Shown: in pieces, positions 43,740-56,474 of the stretch | Numbering within the stretch: position 1 is the first letter of the stretch | How the letters are laid out: every line of letters begins with the position of its first letter | Source of the DNA: Rhodoferax sp. | GTDB lineage: Bacteria > Pseudomonadota > Gammaproteobacteria > Burkholderiales > Burkholderiaceae_C | Direction of reading: 5' to 3' | Length of the DNA: 64,000 nt | Assembly: GCF_028688795.1 (NCBI RefSeq) | Contig: NZ_JAQTXM010000015.1 | Location: forward strand, 1-64,000 | Program-made: the position numbers and the translations under genes | Notes under the pieces: model-generated | Databases searched by the model: none | The model's input: the letters and a program-made list of their open reading frames with translations, nothing else | Told to the model about the DNA's origin: nothing

Positions 43740-44909
43740 TCAGAAGAAATCCAGCGGGGTAAACGCATCCTGGCTGGCTTTTTGTTGCTCCCGCAACCAG
43801 CGTTTGAAACGGGTGTCGTCTTGCACCACGGTCAGGTCTTGCTTCATCTGGCTGATCTCTTCTTGTAAATTCTGTTCGCATTCGTTGAGATGGCGGCGCA
43901 GCGCGGTGGCGCTCAGGGTGCTGAACATGGGCAAATTGAATTCGCCAATCATTTGCCGCTCAGCCGCATACAGCTCGTCGGTGAGTACGCTCACCCGGTC
44001 TTTAAGTAGGGTGGTCAAGGCGGCCATTTTTTCCTTGGCCAGGTGTGCCATCTGGCTGGCATGGGTCAATTCGGCGCGCAGTTGCAGTTGCAGCAGCCCA
44101 AGCAAGTCGCGCTTCTCATAAGCCGCATTGGCTTCTTTCATGAGCCCGGTTTTGCGCAGTTGCTCGTGTGGGTCGGTCTCGCGGTCGGGGTGCAGGGCGC
44201 TGACCAACTGGCGGTAAATGGTGCGCAGGGCACCGGTGGCGTCTTTCAGCTGGGCGGTGGCTTTGACCTCGGCCTTGAGTTGTGCTGCCGTTTTCTTGCG
44301 CTTGTTTTGGTGGCTGGCGCGGGCGGCTTCCTCAGTAGCGGCTTTTTCCTGCATTTTGGCCATGCTGGCGCGCAGCAGGTCGTCCAGGCGCTCAAACGGA
44401 GTGTCATCGTCCCCCATGTCTTCGCCCAAGATGTCTTCCATGAACATTTTCATGTTTGCGGCGGTGGCGGCTTCTTCTTCGGCCAGCGATGAGTCACTGT
44501 GTGCCTCGTACAGCACGTGCATGGCAACGTCCCCGGTGTTGGCCACTTGTGCGGCCAAGTGGCAGAGGATCTCGGTGGCGATGGCTTTTTGCTTGGCGCT
44601 CAAGCCCTTGCGCTGCAAGCGAGCGTCCAGCCACACGGCCATTTGGCGCATCAGGGCAATGCGCATTTTCTGTAGCGGCACCAGCGTGCGCTCGGCCACC
44701 AAGCGGTGGGCGTCAGCCAGCTTGCGCGTGTCTTCGATTTTTTGCGCCAGGGTTTCCGTTTGTTTCAGCAGCTGGTTAAAGCGCTTTTGCGCCGGTGACA
44801 TGGCGCCGGCGCCAAAACTGAGTGCATTGACCGCCAGTGCAACACCTGGGGGTGGTGTGATGGCGGGTGGTAGCGGATCGTTCGGGAGCAAGTGTTTTTG
44901 ATGTGCCAT
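43740..44909 (-). CDS. Hypothetical protein with a J-domain-like segment
   Basis: A 389-residue, mostly helical, charged cytoplasmic protein. The segment LRTIYRQLVSALHPDRETDP followed by MKEANAAYEKRDLLGLLQLQ resembles helices II-III of a DnaJ J-domain including HPD, at about residues 225-270. There are no zinc fingers or G/F region. It could recruit DnaK, but the other parts are not recognised. Start ATG 44909 is chosen over 44921. Confidence 0.7.
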   Translation of the reverse strand: MAHQKHLLPNDPLPPAITPPPGVALAVNALSFGAGAMSPAQKRFNQLLKQTETLAQKIEDTRKLADAHRLVAERTLVPLQKMRIALMRQMAVWLDARLQRKGLSAKQKAIATEILCHLAAQVANTGDVAMHVLYEAHSDSSLAEEEAATAANMKMFMEDILGEDMGDDDTPFERLDDLLRASMAKMQEKAATEEAARASHQNKRKKTAAQLKAEVKATAQLKDATGALRTIYRQLVSALHPDRETDPHEQLRKTGLMKEANAAYEKRDLLGLLQLQLRAELTHASQMAHLAKEKMAALTTLLKDRVSVLTDELYAAERQMIGEFNLPMFSTLSATALRRHLNECEQNLQEEISQMKQDLTVVQDDTRFKRWLREQQKASQDAFTPLDFF

Positions 44910-44960
44910 GGTGGATTGCAATAGCTGATGTTGGCAGGAGGCCGCCTGTGTTTCAGGATT

Positions 44961-45455
44961 TTAGAAACGATTCCAGCGTTGTTTCAGCCGGTGTTTCAGC
45001 ACCCGCCCGAGTCGCCACGGCATGGATGCGCGCACTTGCGCCAGCAGGGCATTTTTCCAGTTCGTCCAGCGCCCAAAGGCTTGCGCAAACCAGGCCAGCT
45101 GCATCAGCGCGGGTTGCGTTAAGCTAAACAAGCGCGCCACGATGGCCGTGCCGACCAGTTTGGCCATCAGGATCACCAGCGTGCCTGAGATCACTTTGCC
45201 TTGGCCAATCAGCCACAGCGCCAGCAGCTTGACGGGCAGCAACAGCAAGGTTGGCAACAAAAATAGCGCCAGCGCGGCGTAGGGCGGCAGGGTCTGGATG
45301 AGTCGCTCCAGCCAGCGCAACCCGGCCAAGCGACCCACCCAGGCCAGCGCGCGTTGCAGTGGCTCCCAGCCCCATTCTTCAAACAGGATGACCAGCGCCA
45401 GCAGGCCGCCAAAAAGATATTTGATCAGGCGCAGCGGCAGGTGAGCCAGAAATGG
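44961..45455 (-). pseudogene. Conserved membrane protein gene with damaged 5' end
   Basis: The open frame from 45455 reads PFLAHLPLRLIKYLFGGLLA, LVILFEEWGWEPLQ, YAALALFLLPTLLLLPVKLL and ARLFSLTQPALMQL. I recall a conserved Burkholderiales membrane protein with the FEEWGWxPL motif. No ATG, GTG or TTG precedes that motif in frame; a shorter GTG start (45338) would drop it. ATG 45481 (MTQLPPEPD) is in another frame and would need a one-base shift near 45455. So the gene is either frameshifted or begins at a rare codon; a sequencing error is possible. Confidence 0.6.
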
Positions 45456-45488
45456 TCAGGCTCAGGGGGCAGTTGGGTCATGGGCGAG

Positions 45489-45520
45489 TTTTATATGACA
45501 AATAGGCGTGTAGCCCTTGT
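45489..45520 (-). repeat. Dispersed repeat, partial copy I
   Basis: AAATAGGCGTGTAGCCCTTGT aligns with the reversed repeat (AAATAGGGCTGTAGCCCTTAT). It forms the last codons and stop of the truncated restriction-modification remnant, marking where that gene was cut. Confidence 0.55.
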
Positions 45521-45896
45521 TAGGGTTTTGTCCCAGGCCTTGGATTCGCAGATGGCGGTGATCAGGGCGTGGTCTTTGCTGGCAATGAGGGCGTTGTCTT
45601 GCCCCGGCTCCAGCAACAGACACCAGTCCGGCTTGGCCAGTTTGCCCTGCACCGTGATGGTTTGCTGGGTGACGCTGGTCCAACCAAGCTGGGTGAGCAG
45701 CGGGCCAATGAAGCGTTCTTCAAGCTGGGCTTCGCTGCGCTGCGACAAGCTGGCCACGTCAAAGTGGGCGGCGAGCCAATCGTTCAAACCGTAAGGCAGT
45801 GGCAGCTTGGCCAATTCTGTGATTTTTGGGCAACAAAACCCTCGTCAAGGAGGGTGTTGACGAGCCAGTGTGTAGCGAACAAGTGTTGAGTCATAT
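45491..45896 (-). pseudogene. Remnant of a restriction-modification type gene (N-terminal part, frameshifted)
   Basis: ATG 45896 begins MTQHLFATHWLVNTLLDEGF; after about 22 codons the sense continues in another frame (PKITELAKLPLPYGLNDWLA, SQRSEAQLEERFIGPLLTQL, KPDWCLLLEPGQDNALIAS, ITAICESKAWDK) and ends at 45491. The second part resembles, from memory, the N-terminus of Eco57I-type or BREX-like DNA methyltransferase/restriction proteins that are over 1000 residues long. One base appears lost near 45830. Only the first about 130 residues survive, so it is non-functional. Confidence 0.65.
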
Positions 45897-45900
45897 GCTT

Positions 45901-47079
45901 TTATTGTGCGGGATGAACTTTGCAGGCCAGCTCCTGGCACAAGGTGGCCAGTGGCATGGCGGTGATGTCATGACCCAGGGGAAAGGACTCTTGTCCGGGG
46001 TAGACCACCAGCTTGCGCACGGGAGATAAGTCTTTGCAGGCCGCATGAAAGCCGCGCTCAACCTTGGGTGTCAGGCTGCGTTTGACCTCAATGGCCCAGA
46101 TGTCACCGCCGGGCCAGACCAGCAGCAAGTCGATTTCAGCACCGCCACCGGTGCGGTAAAAGTAGGCTTGCACATTGGCTGGCGCGCACTGCAGCAGGTT
46201 TTCGATCACAAACCCTTCCCAGCTTGCCCCCAGCACCATGTGTGACAGCAAAGTTTCTTTGGTGTCGATGTCCAGCAGGGCATGCACCAGCCCGCTGTCA
46301 CGCACGTACACCTTGGGGGTCTTCACCAGGCGCTTGCCGACGTTGGCATGCCAGGGTGGCAGGCGGCGCACCAGCAGCAAATCGCACAGCAGGTCGATGT
46401 AGCTTTGAGCGGTTTTGGCATCGACGCCGATGTTGCGTGCCAGTTGCGCCACGTTGAGCAGACCGCTCTGGTGATGCGCCAACATGGTCCAGAAGCGGCG
46501 CAGGGTGTCAGCCGCGATGCGCGGGCCAAACTGCGGGATGTCGCGCTCTAGGTAGGTGCTGATGAAGTTTTGTCGCCAGCGCAGGCTGCGTGCATCGCTG
46601 GGTGCGGTCAGGCTCTCGGGGAATCCGCCGCGCAACCACAGGGCATCCAGTTGCGATGCACCGGCTTCCAGCAGATTGAGGGCCCCGAGCTCCAGGTAGG
46701 CAATGCGCCCGGCCAGGGTTTCACCAGATTGATGGAGTAAGTCCAGCGAGGCTGAGCCCAACAACAGGTAGTTGCCCGAACGTTTGCCGTTGCGGCGGGC
46801 TTGGTCAATCAGGCCACGCAGCACGGGGAACAGCGCGGGCGTGCGGTGCACTTCGTCCAGAATGACCAGTTTGTCCAGGTGATCTGCCAGATACAGCTCA
46901 GGTTGCCTCAGTTTGGCTAGGTCACGCTCAGATTCCAGGTCAAGGTAGATGCTGGGAATGGACTTTGCGGCTTCCAGCGCCAGCGTGGTTTTGCCGGATT
47001 GGCGTGGCCCAAGCAGGGCCACGGCCGGTGAATGCTGGAGTTCTTCGGTCAGTTGTGGCAGCAGGAGGCGTGTAAACAT
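45901..47079 (-). CDS. AAA ATPase with DUF4143 domain
   Basis: A 392-residue protein: Walker A LLGPRQSGKTTLAL, Walker B KLVILDEVHRTP, sensor LLLGSASLDLLHQSGETLAGR, then the C-terminal DUF4143 domain with nuclease-fold-like GGGAEIDLLLVWPGGDIWAIEVK. Such genes are scattered horizontally acquired ATPases of unclear role. It starts 4 bases from the restriction remnant, in a region that looks accessory. Confidence 0.9.
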   Translation of the reverse strand: MFTRLLLPQLTEELQHSPAVALLGPRQSGKTTLALEAAKSIPSIYLDLESERDLAKLRQPELYLADHLDKLVILDEVHRTPALFPVLRGLIDQARRNGKRSGNYLLLGSASLDLLHQSGETLAGRIAYLELGALNLLEAGASQLDALWLRGGFPESLTAPSDARSLRWRQNFISTYLERDIPQFGPRIAADTLRRFWTMLAHHQSGLLNVAQLARNIGVDAKTAQSYIDLLCDLLLVRRLPPWHANVGKRLVKTPKVYVRDSGLVHALLDIDTKETLLSHMVLGASWEGFVIENLLQCAPANVQAYFYRTGGGAEIDLLLVWPGGDIWAIEVKRSLTPKVERGFHAACKDLSPVRKLVVYPGQESFPLGHDITAMPLATLCQELACKVHPAQ

Positions 47080-47134
47080 CCTTACAATTATGGAGTTTCA
47101 TTTCATGATTTGCAAGGATGAATTCAAGCCGGTC

Positions 47135-48490
<1,356 letters not shown>

Positions 48491-49753
48491 TCACAGCTCA
48501 AAGTGACGGCGCACGCGGTCTTCCAGTAACTCACGAGCGGCGTTTTCATCGGCATGGGCAAGGCGGTCAAAAATGCCCCTGGCCATGGGTTTGAAGACGG
48601 CCATCACGCTGGGGTCAAAGTGGCTTCCGGTGTCTTTGTCCAGTATTGCCATACTGGCTTCAAAGCTCATGGGCTCTTTGTAGGGGCGCTTGGAACACAA
48701 GGCGTCAAACACATCGGCCACGGCAAAAATACGTGCGGACAGGGGAATGGCATCACCTGCGAGCTGTTGTGGGTAGCCCGAGCCATTCCATTTCTCATGG
48801 TGCGAAGCCACCACATCGTTGGCGCCGTCGAGCCAGCCAGCGCCGGTAACGATGTCTTTGCCCTGGTTGACGTGGGTGCGCATGATGGTCATTTCGGCAT
48901 CGTCGAGCTTGCCGGGCTTGAGCAAAATGGCGTCCGGAATACCGATCTTGCCCACGTCGTGCAAGAAGCTGCCAGCAATCAAGGCCTGCATGGCGTTGCC
49001 AGAAAAGCCCATTTTTTCGGCAATGCCTGCGGCAATCCAGGCCACCCGGTAATTGTGGGCGCCGGTGTCCGAGTCGCGTTTGGCAATGGCGCGGCCCAGG
49101 GCCTCCATCATCGAAATATGCGAGTCAAGCACCTCGCGCGCTTTGCGCTCGTTGTCGGCGGACAACCGCACCACCACCGGATACAGCACGGCGCCGCAGA
49201 GCAAGGATGCCAGGCAGACCATCAGTGCGACGGTCATAGCGTTGCTCAGAATTTGTGATTTTTGCCATTCCGGCACAACACGAACACCTTCGAAATAGCC
49301 TGTAATTGGCAAACTCATGTCGGTGGCGGACTCGCGCAACGGCACAAACACGCGCAGCATCCACAACCCGTCAGCAAGCTTCAGGCTTTCATAAGAGGGA
49401 AGGGCGTAGGCCGGTTTGCCATGCGGGGGTAAGGCCGACTCTACTGCCGCCCCTTCTTTGGTGAGGGACTCCGCCAGCTTGTCGCCTGTGGGGCTGTAAA
49501 TCTCAGCAATGTCAAACAAGCCCCCCGAGATGGTCTTCGCTGCCAATTGCGCATGCTCGGTGGCCTGTGGGCCAGTCAGGTTGATGGCGTCGTAGTGGTG
49601 GAGTAGCCGGCCAGATTCTTCAATGGCCAGTGCGACCACGCTTTCTTCCGCGCTCTCACGTGTGACAAACCAGGCCACCGGGCTGGCAATAGAGGCCAGC
49701 ATCAGACTCACGGTAGCAATGCGGATGGCTGTGCGTTTTTGAAAGTTGTTCAT
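48491..49753 (-). CDS. HD-GYP domain protein with periplasmic sensor region
   Basis: A 420-residue inner-membrane protein: N-terminal helix (RIATVSLMLASIASPVAWFV), periplasmic domain (about 30-165), second helix (MTVALMVCLASLLCGAVLYP), then HD-GYP (about 215-400) with SFLHDVGKIGIPDAILLKPG and ASHHEKWNGSGYPQQL. HD-GYP proteins hydrolyse cyclic di-GMP; the HD and GYP residues are intact. It lies between queA and tgt on the same strand, so it is probably co-transcribed with them. Confidence 0.92.
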   Translation of the reverse strand: MNNFQKRTAIRIATVSLMLASIASPVAWFVTRESAEESVVALAIEESGRLLHHYDAINLTGPQATEHAQLAAKTISGGLFDIAEIYSPTGDKLAESLTKEGAAVESALPPHGKPAYALPSYESLKLADGLWMLRVFVPLRESATDMSLPITGYFEGVRVVPEWQKSQILSNAMTVALMVCLASLLCGAVLYPVVVRLSADNERKAREVLDSHISMMEALGRAIAKRDSDTGAHNYRVAWIAAGIAEKMGFSGNAMQALIAGSFLHDVGKIGIPDAILLKPGKLDDAEMTIMRTHVNQGKDIVTGAGWLDGANDVVASHHEKWNGSGYPQQLAGDAIPLSARIFAVADVFDALCSKRPYKEPMSFEASMAILDKDTGSHFDPSVMAVFKPMARGIFDRLAHADENAARELLEDRVRRHFEL

Positions 49754-49786
49754 GAGCAGGTTTGTTTATCTAAGCAGGCGAACAAA

Positions 49787-50875
49787 TTATGCGGCGTTTC
49801 GGCGAGACAAAAACATCGCGTCGCCGTAACTGAAAAAGCGGTATTTTTCTGCAATGGCGTGGGCATACAACGCCATGATGTGCTCGAACCCTGCAAAGGC
49901 GCTCACCAGCATCATCAGGCTGGACTTTGGCAGGTGAAAGTTGGTGACCAGTGCATCAATCACCTTGAAGTCAAACCCCGGCGTGATGAAGATGCTGGTG
50001 TCTCCGGTGGATTGCCCCGTCAGAGCCCAAGACTCCAGCGTGCGCACGCTGGTGGTGCCCACGGCAACGATGCGCCCGCCGCGCGCGCGGCAATCGGCAA
50101 TGGCCTGTTGCGTTGCTTCGGGCACGTCATACCACTCGCTGTGCATCTGGTGCTCGGCCAGGTTTTCGGTCTTGACCGGCTGAAATGTGCCGGCACCCAC
50201 ATGCAGCGTCACATGCGCGCGCTGCACGCCCATGGCGTCAATGGCGGCCAGCAGGGCTTCGTCAAAGTGCAGCGCGGCGGTAGGGGCGGCCACGGCGCCG
50301 GTGTTTTTGGCAAACACGGTTTGGTAGCGCTGCGCATCTTCGACTGAGTCGGCGTGGGTGATGTAGGGCGGCAGCGGCACATGGCCGTGGCGCGCCATCA
50401 GGGTGTAGGGGTCATCGCCCGCGTCGTTGGACAGCACAAAGCGAAACAGTGGGCCGTGCGCATTGGGCCAGCGCCCAAGCAAGGTGGCGCTCAGGTGGTC
50501 TTTGCTGCCGGGCGCGCTGACCAGACTCACCGTGCTGCCTACCTCGGGCTTTTTGCTGACGCGCATGTGCGCCGCTACTTGGTTGCCACCCAGCACGCGC
50601 TCAATCAGCAGTTCCAGCTTGCCGCCAGTGGCCTTTTCGCCAAACAGGCGCGCGTTCATCACCTTGGTGTCGTTGAACACCATCAGGTCACCAGGTTGCA
50701 GCAGGCTGGGCAGGTCATGAAAGATGCGGTTCACCGGCGTGCTGGCGCTGCCGTCCAGCAGTCGTGAGCCGCTGCGTGTAGGCGTTGGGTGCTGGGCAAT
50801 CAGTTCGGTGGGCAGCACAAAATCAAAGTCACTCAGGGTGAACGTGCGCTGTGCTTCAAGGGGAAATGCGGTCAT
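49787..50875 (-). CDS. queA: S-adenosylmethionine:tRNA ribosyltransferase-isomerase
   Basis: A 362-residue enzyme that makes epoxyqueuosine on tRNA, the step after Tgt. [47 protein letters not shown] and [16 protein letters not shown] are typical. ATG 50875 is chosen over an upstream frame. Read with tgt and the HD-GYP gene it forms queA - HD-GYP - tgt. Confidence 0.96.
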   Translation of the reverse strand: MTAFPLEAQRTFTLSDFDFVLPTELIAQHPTPTRSGSRLLDGSASTPVNRIFHDLPSLLQPGDLMVFNDTKVMNARLFGEKATGGKLELLIERVLGGNQVAAHMRVSKKPEVGSTVSLVSAPGSKDHLSATLLGRWPNAHGPLFRFVLSNDAGDDPYTLMARHGHVPLPPYITHADSVEDAQRYQTVFAKNTGAVAAPTAALHFDEALLAAIDAMGVQRAHVTLHVGAGTFQPVKTENLAEHQMHSEWYDVPEATQQAIADCRARGGRIVAVGTTSVRTLESWALTGQSTGDTSIFITPGFDFKVIDALVTNFHLPKSSLMMLVSAFAGFEHIMALYAHAIAEKYRFFSYGDAMFLSRRNAA

Positions 50876-51068
50876 GATGCTTGTGGGGCGAGCATGATCG
50901 CCCGCCAATTGAGTCGGGTTGAGATTGTCGCAGGCATGCTCCATGACGATGACAACTGAGGATTGTCAACACAACGTGATTAATTGGGCTTTCTGTTCGC
51001 CAGCACACGCAGCGTAGCGGGGGTCCGGTGATATAACTTCTTTTTCAAACAACTCTCATGGAGTCATC

Positions 51069-51731
51069 ATGACAATTTCGACAATTTCAACATCGCGTAG
51101 CCGCCCCCTGATTGCCGGTTTGAGCGCACTGGTTGTGCTGGTCAGTGGCTGCGCCAACATGACCGAAACACAGCGCGGTGCGGCCATTGGTGCCGGCGTG
51201 GGTTCGCTGGCAGGCGTGGCTCTTGGCCACAACCGTGAGTCTGCAGCCATTGGCGCTGGCCTGGGCGCACTGGGTGGCTACATCTGGTCGAACCAAATGG
51301 CGCAGAAGAAAGCCGCCATGGAGCAAGCCACCGCAGGCACCGGCGTGGAAGTGACGCAAACCGCTGACAACCAGCTCAAGCTCAACATTCCAAGCGACAT
51401 CTCGTTTGACACCGGTCGCGCCGACATCAAGCCCAACATGCGCCCGATTCTTGACCAGTTTGCGCAAGGCTTGGCTAATCAGCCCAACACCGAAATCCGC
51501 ATCGTGGGCCACACCGACAGCACCGGTTCTGATGCCATCAACAACCCGCTGTCGGTCAACCGCGCCGCCAGCGCACGCAACTACCTGGTGTCACGCGGCG
51601 TGAACTCACAACGCATCCAGATCGATGGCCGTGGTTCATATGAGCCGATTGCGGACAACAACACCGACTATGGCCGCGCCAGGAATCGCCGCATCGAGAT
51701 CTTTTTGGCTGAGCGGGCAGCTGCACGATAA
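51069..51731 (+). CDS. OmpA-family lipoprotein with glycine-zipper (YiaD-like)
   Basis: A 220-residue lipoprotein: lipobox VLVSGC (Cys about 28), a glycine-zipper (GAAIGAGVGSLAGVALGHNR, AAIGAGLGALGGYIW), then an OmpA/MotB domain (about 100-215) with FDTGRADIKPNMRPIL, RIVGHTDSTGSDAIN and GRARNRRIEIF. It links outer membrane and peptidoglycan. Confidence 0.93.
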   Translation: MTISTISTSRSRPLIAGLSALVVLVSGCANMTETQRGAAIGAGVGSLAGVALGHNRESAAIGAGLGALGGYIWSNQMAQKKAAMEQATAGTGVEVTQTADNQLKLNIPSDISFDTGRADIKPNMRPILDQFAQGLANQPNTEIRIVGHTDSTGSDAINNPLSVNRAASARNYLVSRGVNSQRIQIDGRGSYEPIADNNTDYGRARNRRIEIFLAERAAAR

Positions 51732-51748
51732 ATTGCAGGTGGTCAATG

Positions 51749-51775
51749 AAAAGTGGCCTATGCGCCGCTTTTTTT
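51749..51775 (+). terminator. Intrinsic terminator after the OmpA lipoprotein
   Basis: AAAAGTGGC (51749-51757) pairs with GCCGCTTTT (51764-51772), one G-T pair, 6-base loop, continuing into a run of seven Ts. It is 18 bases after the stop. Confidence 0.85.
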
Positions 51776-51874
51776 GTTTGTGCTAGGCAGTTACTGGCAA
51801 GGGGGCGGATTCAAGGCGTCGCACGCCCTGAAAAGTTTAGACCATGTGTCCATGGCCCCGCACTGCCAGCCACC

Positions 51875-52582
51875 TCAGTAAGTTAGCGTCAACGTGCTGC
51901 TGCCGTCCACCGCAGTTTCAGAAAGCCGGGTCAGGCCGCCGGCGGGTGTCATTCTGAAAACGGCGGTCATGGTCATTGTGGTGTTGCCCACGGTGTCCTT
52001 GTCGACCTGAATGATTTTCAGCAGGGCTGTGGTGGCGGTGTCCGGTGCCAGGGAAAAACTCACGTCGGATGATCCAAGCAAGGTGGATTTGCTGCTGTCG
52101 GCATACCGGTTGGACGTGTGCCACGGGCCGGAGTCGTTGACTTTTGCTGTGTCGGGAACAACGGCCACGCTGGTGACCACCACATATTCTTCGCCCGACC
52201 AGCCTTTGGCCACATAGTTTGAATCGACAAAAGTTGTGTCGCTTGCCGCAAGCGAGATGGTCACGCCGTTGGCAACAACTGACCCGCTGACCGTGCTTGT
52301 TTTTTGTAACACGGCGGCACCTTCAAACAGGCCGTTGGTCACTGGTGATTGCGTCACGGTGCCTGAGCCGGTCACGCTGAAGCCACTGGCTGTGCCGCTG
52401 ACTGTGAACGGGTAGCTGCGGGTGTCGTTGAAGTAATTGACATAGGCCGCCTTGACCTGAAACGTGTCGGTGGATGTGACGGGCGCGTTGGACGCAGGCA
52501 CGCCCGCATCGCCGCCCCCGCCGCTGCATGCAGCGATGAATGCGGTTGTAATGGCCACGGCAAGCCATTGATGTAATTTCAT
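51875..52582 (-). CDS. Hypothetical lipoprotein
   Basis: A 235-residue exported protein with a clear lipobox (AFIAACSGGGG, Cys about 19), and a Ser/Thr/Val-rich beta-strand-like remainder. Not recognised. TFQVKAAYVNYFNDTRSYPFTVSG recalls domains in other Burkholderiales lipoproteins of unknown function. It is monocistronic and divergent from recG. Confidence 0.75.
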   Translation of the reverse strand: MKLHQWLAVAITTAFIAACSGGGGDAGVPASNAPVTSTDTFQVKAAYVNYFNDTRSYPFTVSGTASGFSVTGSGTVTQSPVTNGLFEGAAVLQKTSTVSGSVVANGVTISLAASDTTFVDSNYVAKGWSGEEYVVVTSVAVVPDTAKVNDSGPWHTSNRYADSSKSTLLGSSDVSFSLAPDTATTALLKIIQVDKDTVGNTTMTMTAVFRMTPAGGLTRLSETAVDGSSTLTLTY

Positions 52583-52711
52583 GATGTGCTCCTTCTTCAG
52601 TTGAAATGGGCTTGGGAAGTTCTGCCACTCGATTTAAAGCCACGGCCACTTTTTTTGGTGTGCGAAAAATCAAGGCTTGAGCCCAGGCCCTGCGTGGTCA
52701 GTTTTGATCCC

Positions 52712-55009
<2,298 letters not shown>

Positions 55010-55063
55010 TGCCGCTGGCTTGTCCTGACGCTTGCCGAAAAACCCGCGTATGCTCTTGCCACC

Positions 55064-55366
55064 ATGCTGCGCCTGACCCAAGCCCCCAACCTCGCAATCG
55101 CCACCCTGTGGGCCGATGCGCTCAAAGTGGAGGGCATTGCGGCCAGCGTGCAGCGCCAATACCTCAGCGGTGTGGCGGGTGAGTTGCCGCCAGACCAATG
55201 CCTGCCTGAAGTCTGGATTCAGGACAGCGCCCAAGAGGCGCGGGCCCGCGAGCTGCTCTACCACTTGCAGCACGTGCCGCAGCACCGCTGGGCCTGTGTT
55301 TGTGGCGAGCTGGTTGAAGGCGGCTTTGAGCAGTGCTGGGCTTGCAGTGCCTGGATGCCACGCTGA
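55064..55366 (+). CDS. DUF2007 family protein with zinc-ribbon-like end
   Basis: A 100-residue protein. LTQAPNLAIATLWADALKVEGIAASV fits the DUF2007 (putative signal-transducing) fold; the C-terminus CVCGELVEGGFEQCWAC has four Cys in two C-x1-2-C pairs, a probable zinc ribbon. Function unknown. Located between recG and oxyR. Confidence 0.78.
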   Translation: MLRLTQAPNLAIATLWADALKVEGIAASVQRQYLSGVAGELPPDQCLPEVWIQDSAQEARARELLYHLQHVPQHRWACVCGELVEGGFEQCWACSAWMPR

Positions 55367-55407
55367 TCTTTTTTTGAATTGGCCACACGCTCGGCGAAAA
55401 TAACACC

Positions 55408-56376
55408 ATGACCCTGACTGAACTCAAATACATCGTAGCGGTGGCCCGGGAGCGGCACTTTGGCAAGGCGGCTGAAGCCTGCTATGTGTCGCAACCCACC
55501 CTGTCCGTGGCCGTGAAAAAGCTCGAAGAAGAGCTGGAAGTAAAGCTCTTTGAGCGCAGTGCCAACGAGGTCACCGTGACCCCGCTGGGCGAAGAAATTG
55601 TGCGCCAGGCGCTGAGCGTGCTGGAGCAGGCTGCCGCCATCAAGGAGATTGCCAAACGTGGCAAAGACCCGCTCGGCGGCGCCCTCACTTTGGGTCTGAT
55701 CTACACCATTGGCCCCTATTTGTTGCCCGACCTGGTGCACCAGATGATTGCGCGCACACCGCAAATGCCCTTGATGCTGCAGGAGAACTTCACAGTGAAG
55801 CTGCTGGAGATGCTGCGTACCGGCGAGATCGATTGCGCCATTCTGGCGGAGCCATTTCCTGATGCTGGCCTGGCGATTGCGCCGCTGTACGACGAACCCT
55901 TCATGGCAGCGGTGCCTGCCAAGCACCCGATGGCCAGTAAAACACAGGTGACCAGCGACGAGCTGAAGAACGAGACCATGTTGCTGCTCGGTAGTGGCCA
56001 TTGTTTCCGGGACCATGTGCTTGAAGTGTGCCCGGAGTTCGCCCGCTTTTCCAGCAACACCGAAGGCATTCGCAAGAGCTTTGAAGGCTCTTCGCTGGAA
56101 ACCATCAAACACATGGTGGCGGCAGGCATGGGGGTCACGTTGGTGCCACGTTTGAGCGTGCCCAAAGAGGCTTTTGCCGTCAAACCCAAACGCCGACGTG
56201 ATGAAGATGCGTATATCAAGTATTTGCCCATCACTGACAAAGATGGTGGCCCGCCTCCCATGCGCCGTGTGGTGTTGGCGTGGCGGCGCAGCTTCACCCG
56301 CTACGAAGCCATTGCCGCGTTGCGCAACGCCATTTACGCCTGCGAACTGCCGGGTGTGACCCGTTTGTCCGCATGA
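55408..56376 (+). CDS. oxyR: Hydrogen peroxide-sensing LysR regulator OxyR
   Basis: A 322-residue regulator. LysR helix-turn-helix with ARERHFGKAAEACYVSQPTL; the redox pair Cys199 and Cys208 is in GSGHCFRDHVLEVCPEF, exactly the E. coli spacing and numbering. On oxidation a disulfide forms and turns on peroxide defence. Full length. Located near recG as I recall from other betaproteobacteria. Confidence 0.96.
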   Translation: MTLTELKYIVAVARERHFGKAAEACYVSQPTLSVAVKKLEEELEVKLFERSANEVTVTPLGEEIVRQALSVLEQAAAIKEIAKRGKDPLGGALTLGLIYTIGPYLLPDLVHQMIARTPQMPLMLQENFTVKLLEMLRTGEIDCAILAEPFPDAGLAIAPLYDEPFMAAVPAKHPMASKTQVTSDELKNETMLLLGSGHCFRDHVLEVCPEFARFSSNTEGIRKSFEGSSLETIKHMVAAGMGVTLVPRLSVPKEAFAVKPKRRRDEDAYIKYLPITDKDGGPPPMRRVVLAWRRSFTRYEAIAALRNAIYACELPGVTRLSA

Positions 56377-56386
56377 TTTTTACATT

Positions 56387-56444
56387 AAATAGAACCCTAG
56401 GCCTTTAAAAATAAGCGCTAGTAGCTCCAATAAATATAGCATTT
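56387..56444 (-). repeat. Dispersed repeat, copy G (inverted)
   Basis: Reverse complement reads AAATGCTATATTTATTGGAGC, then CTACTAGCGCTTATTTT, AAAGGCCTAGGGTTCTATTT. Between oxyR and ubiA, 11 bases after the oxyR stop. Confidence 0.85.
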
Positions 56445-56474
56445 TGTGTCCCTTGAACTACGAAAAGAGACTGT

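Noticed and set aside
45901..47079. DUF4143 ATPase considered as part of a defence island
   Set aside because: Only one ATPase and one dead restriction-modification fragment are present; no other defence gene supports an active system.
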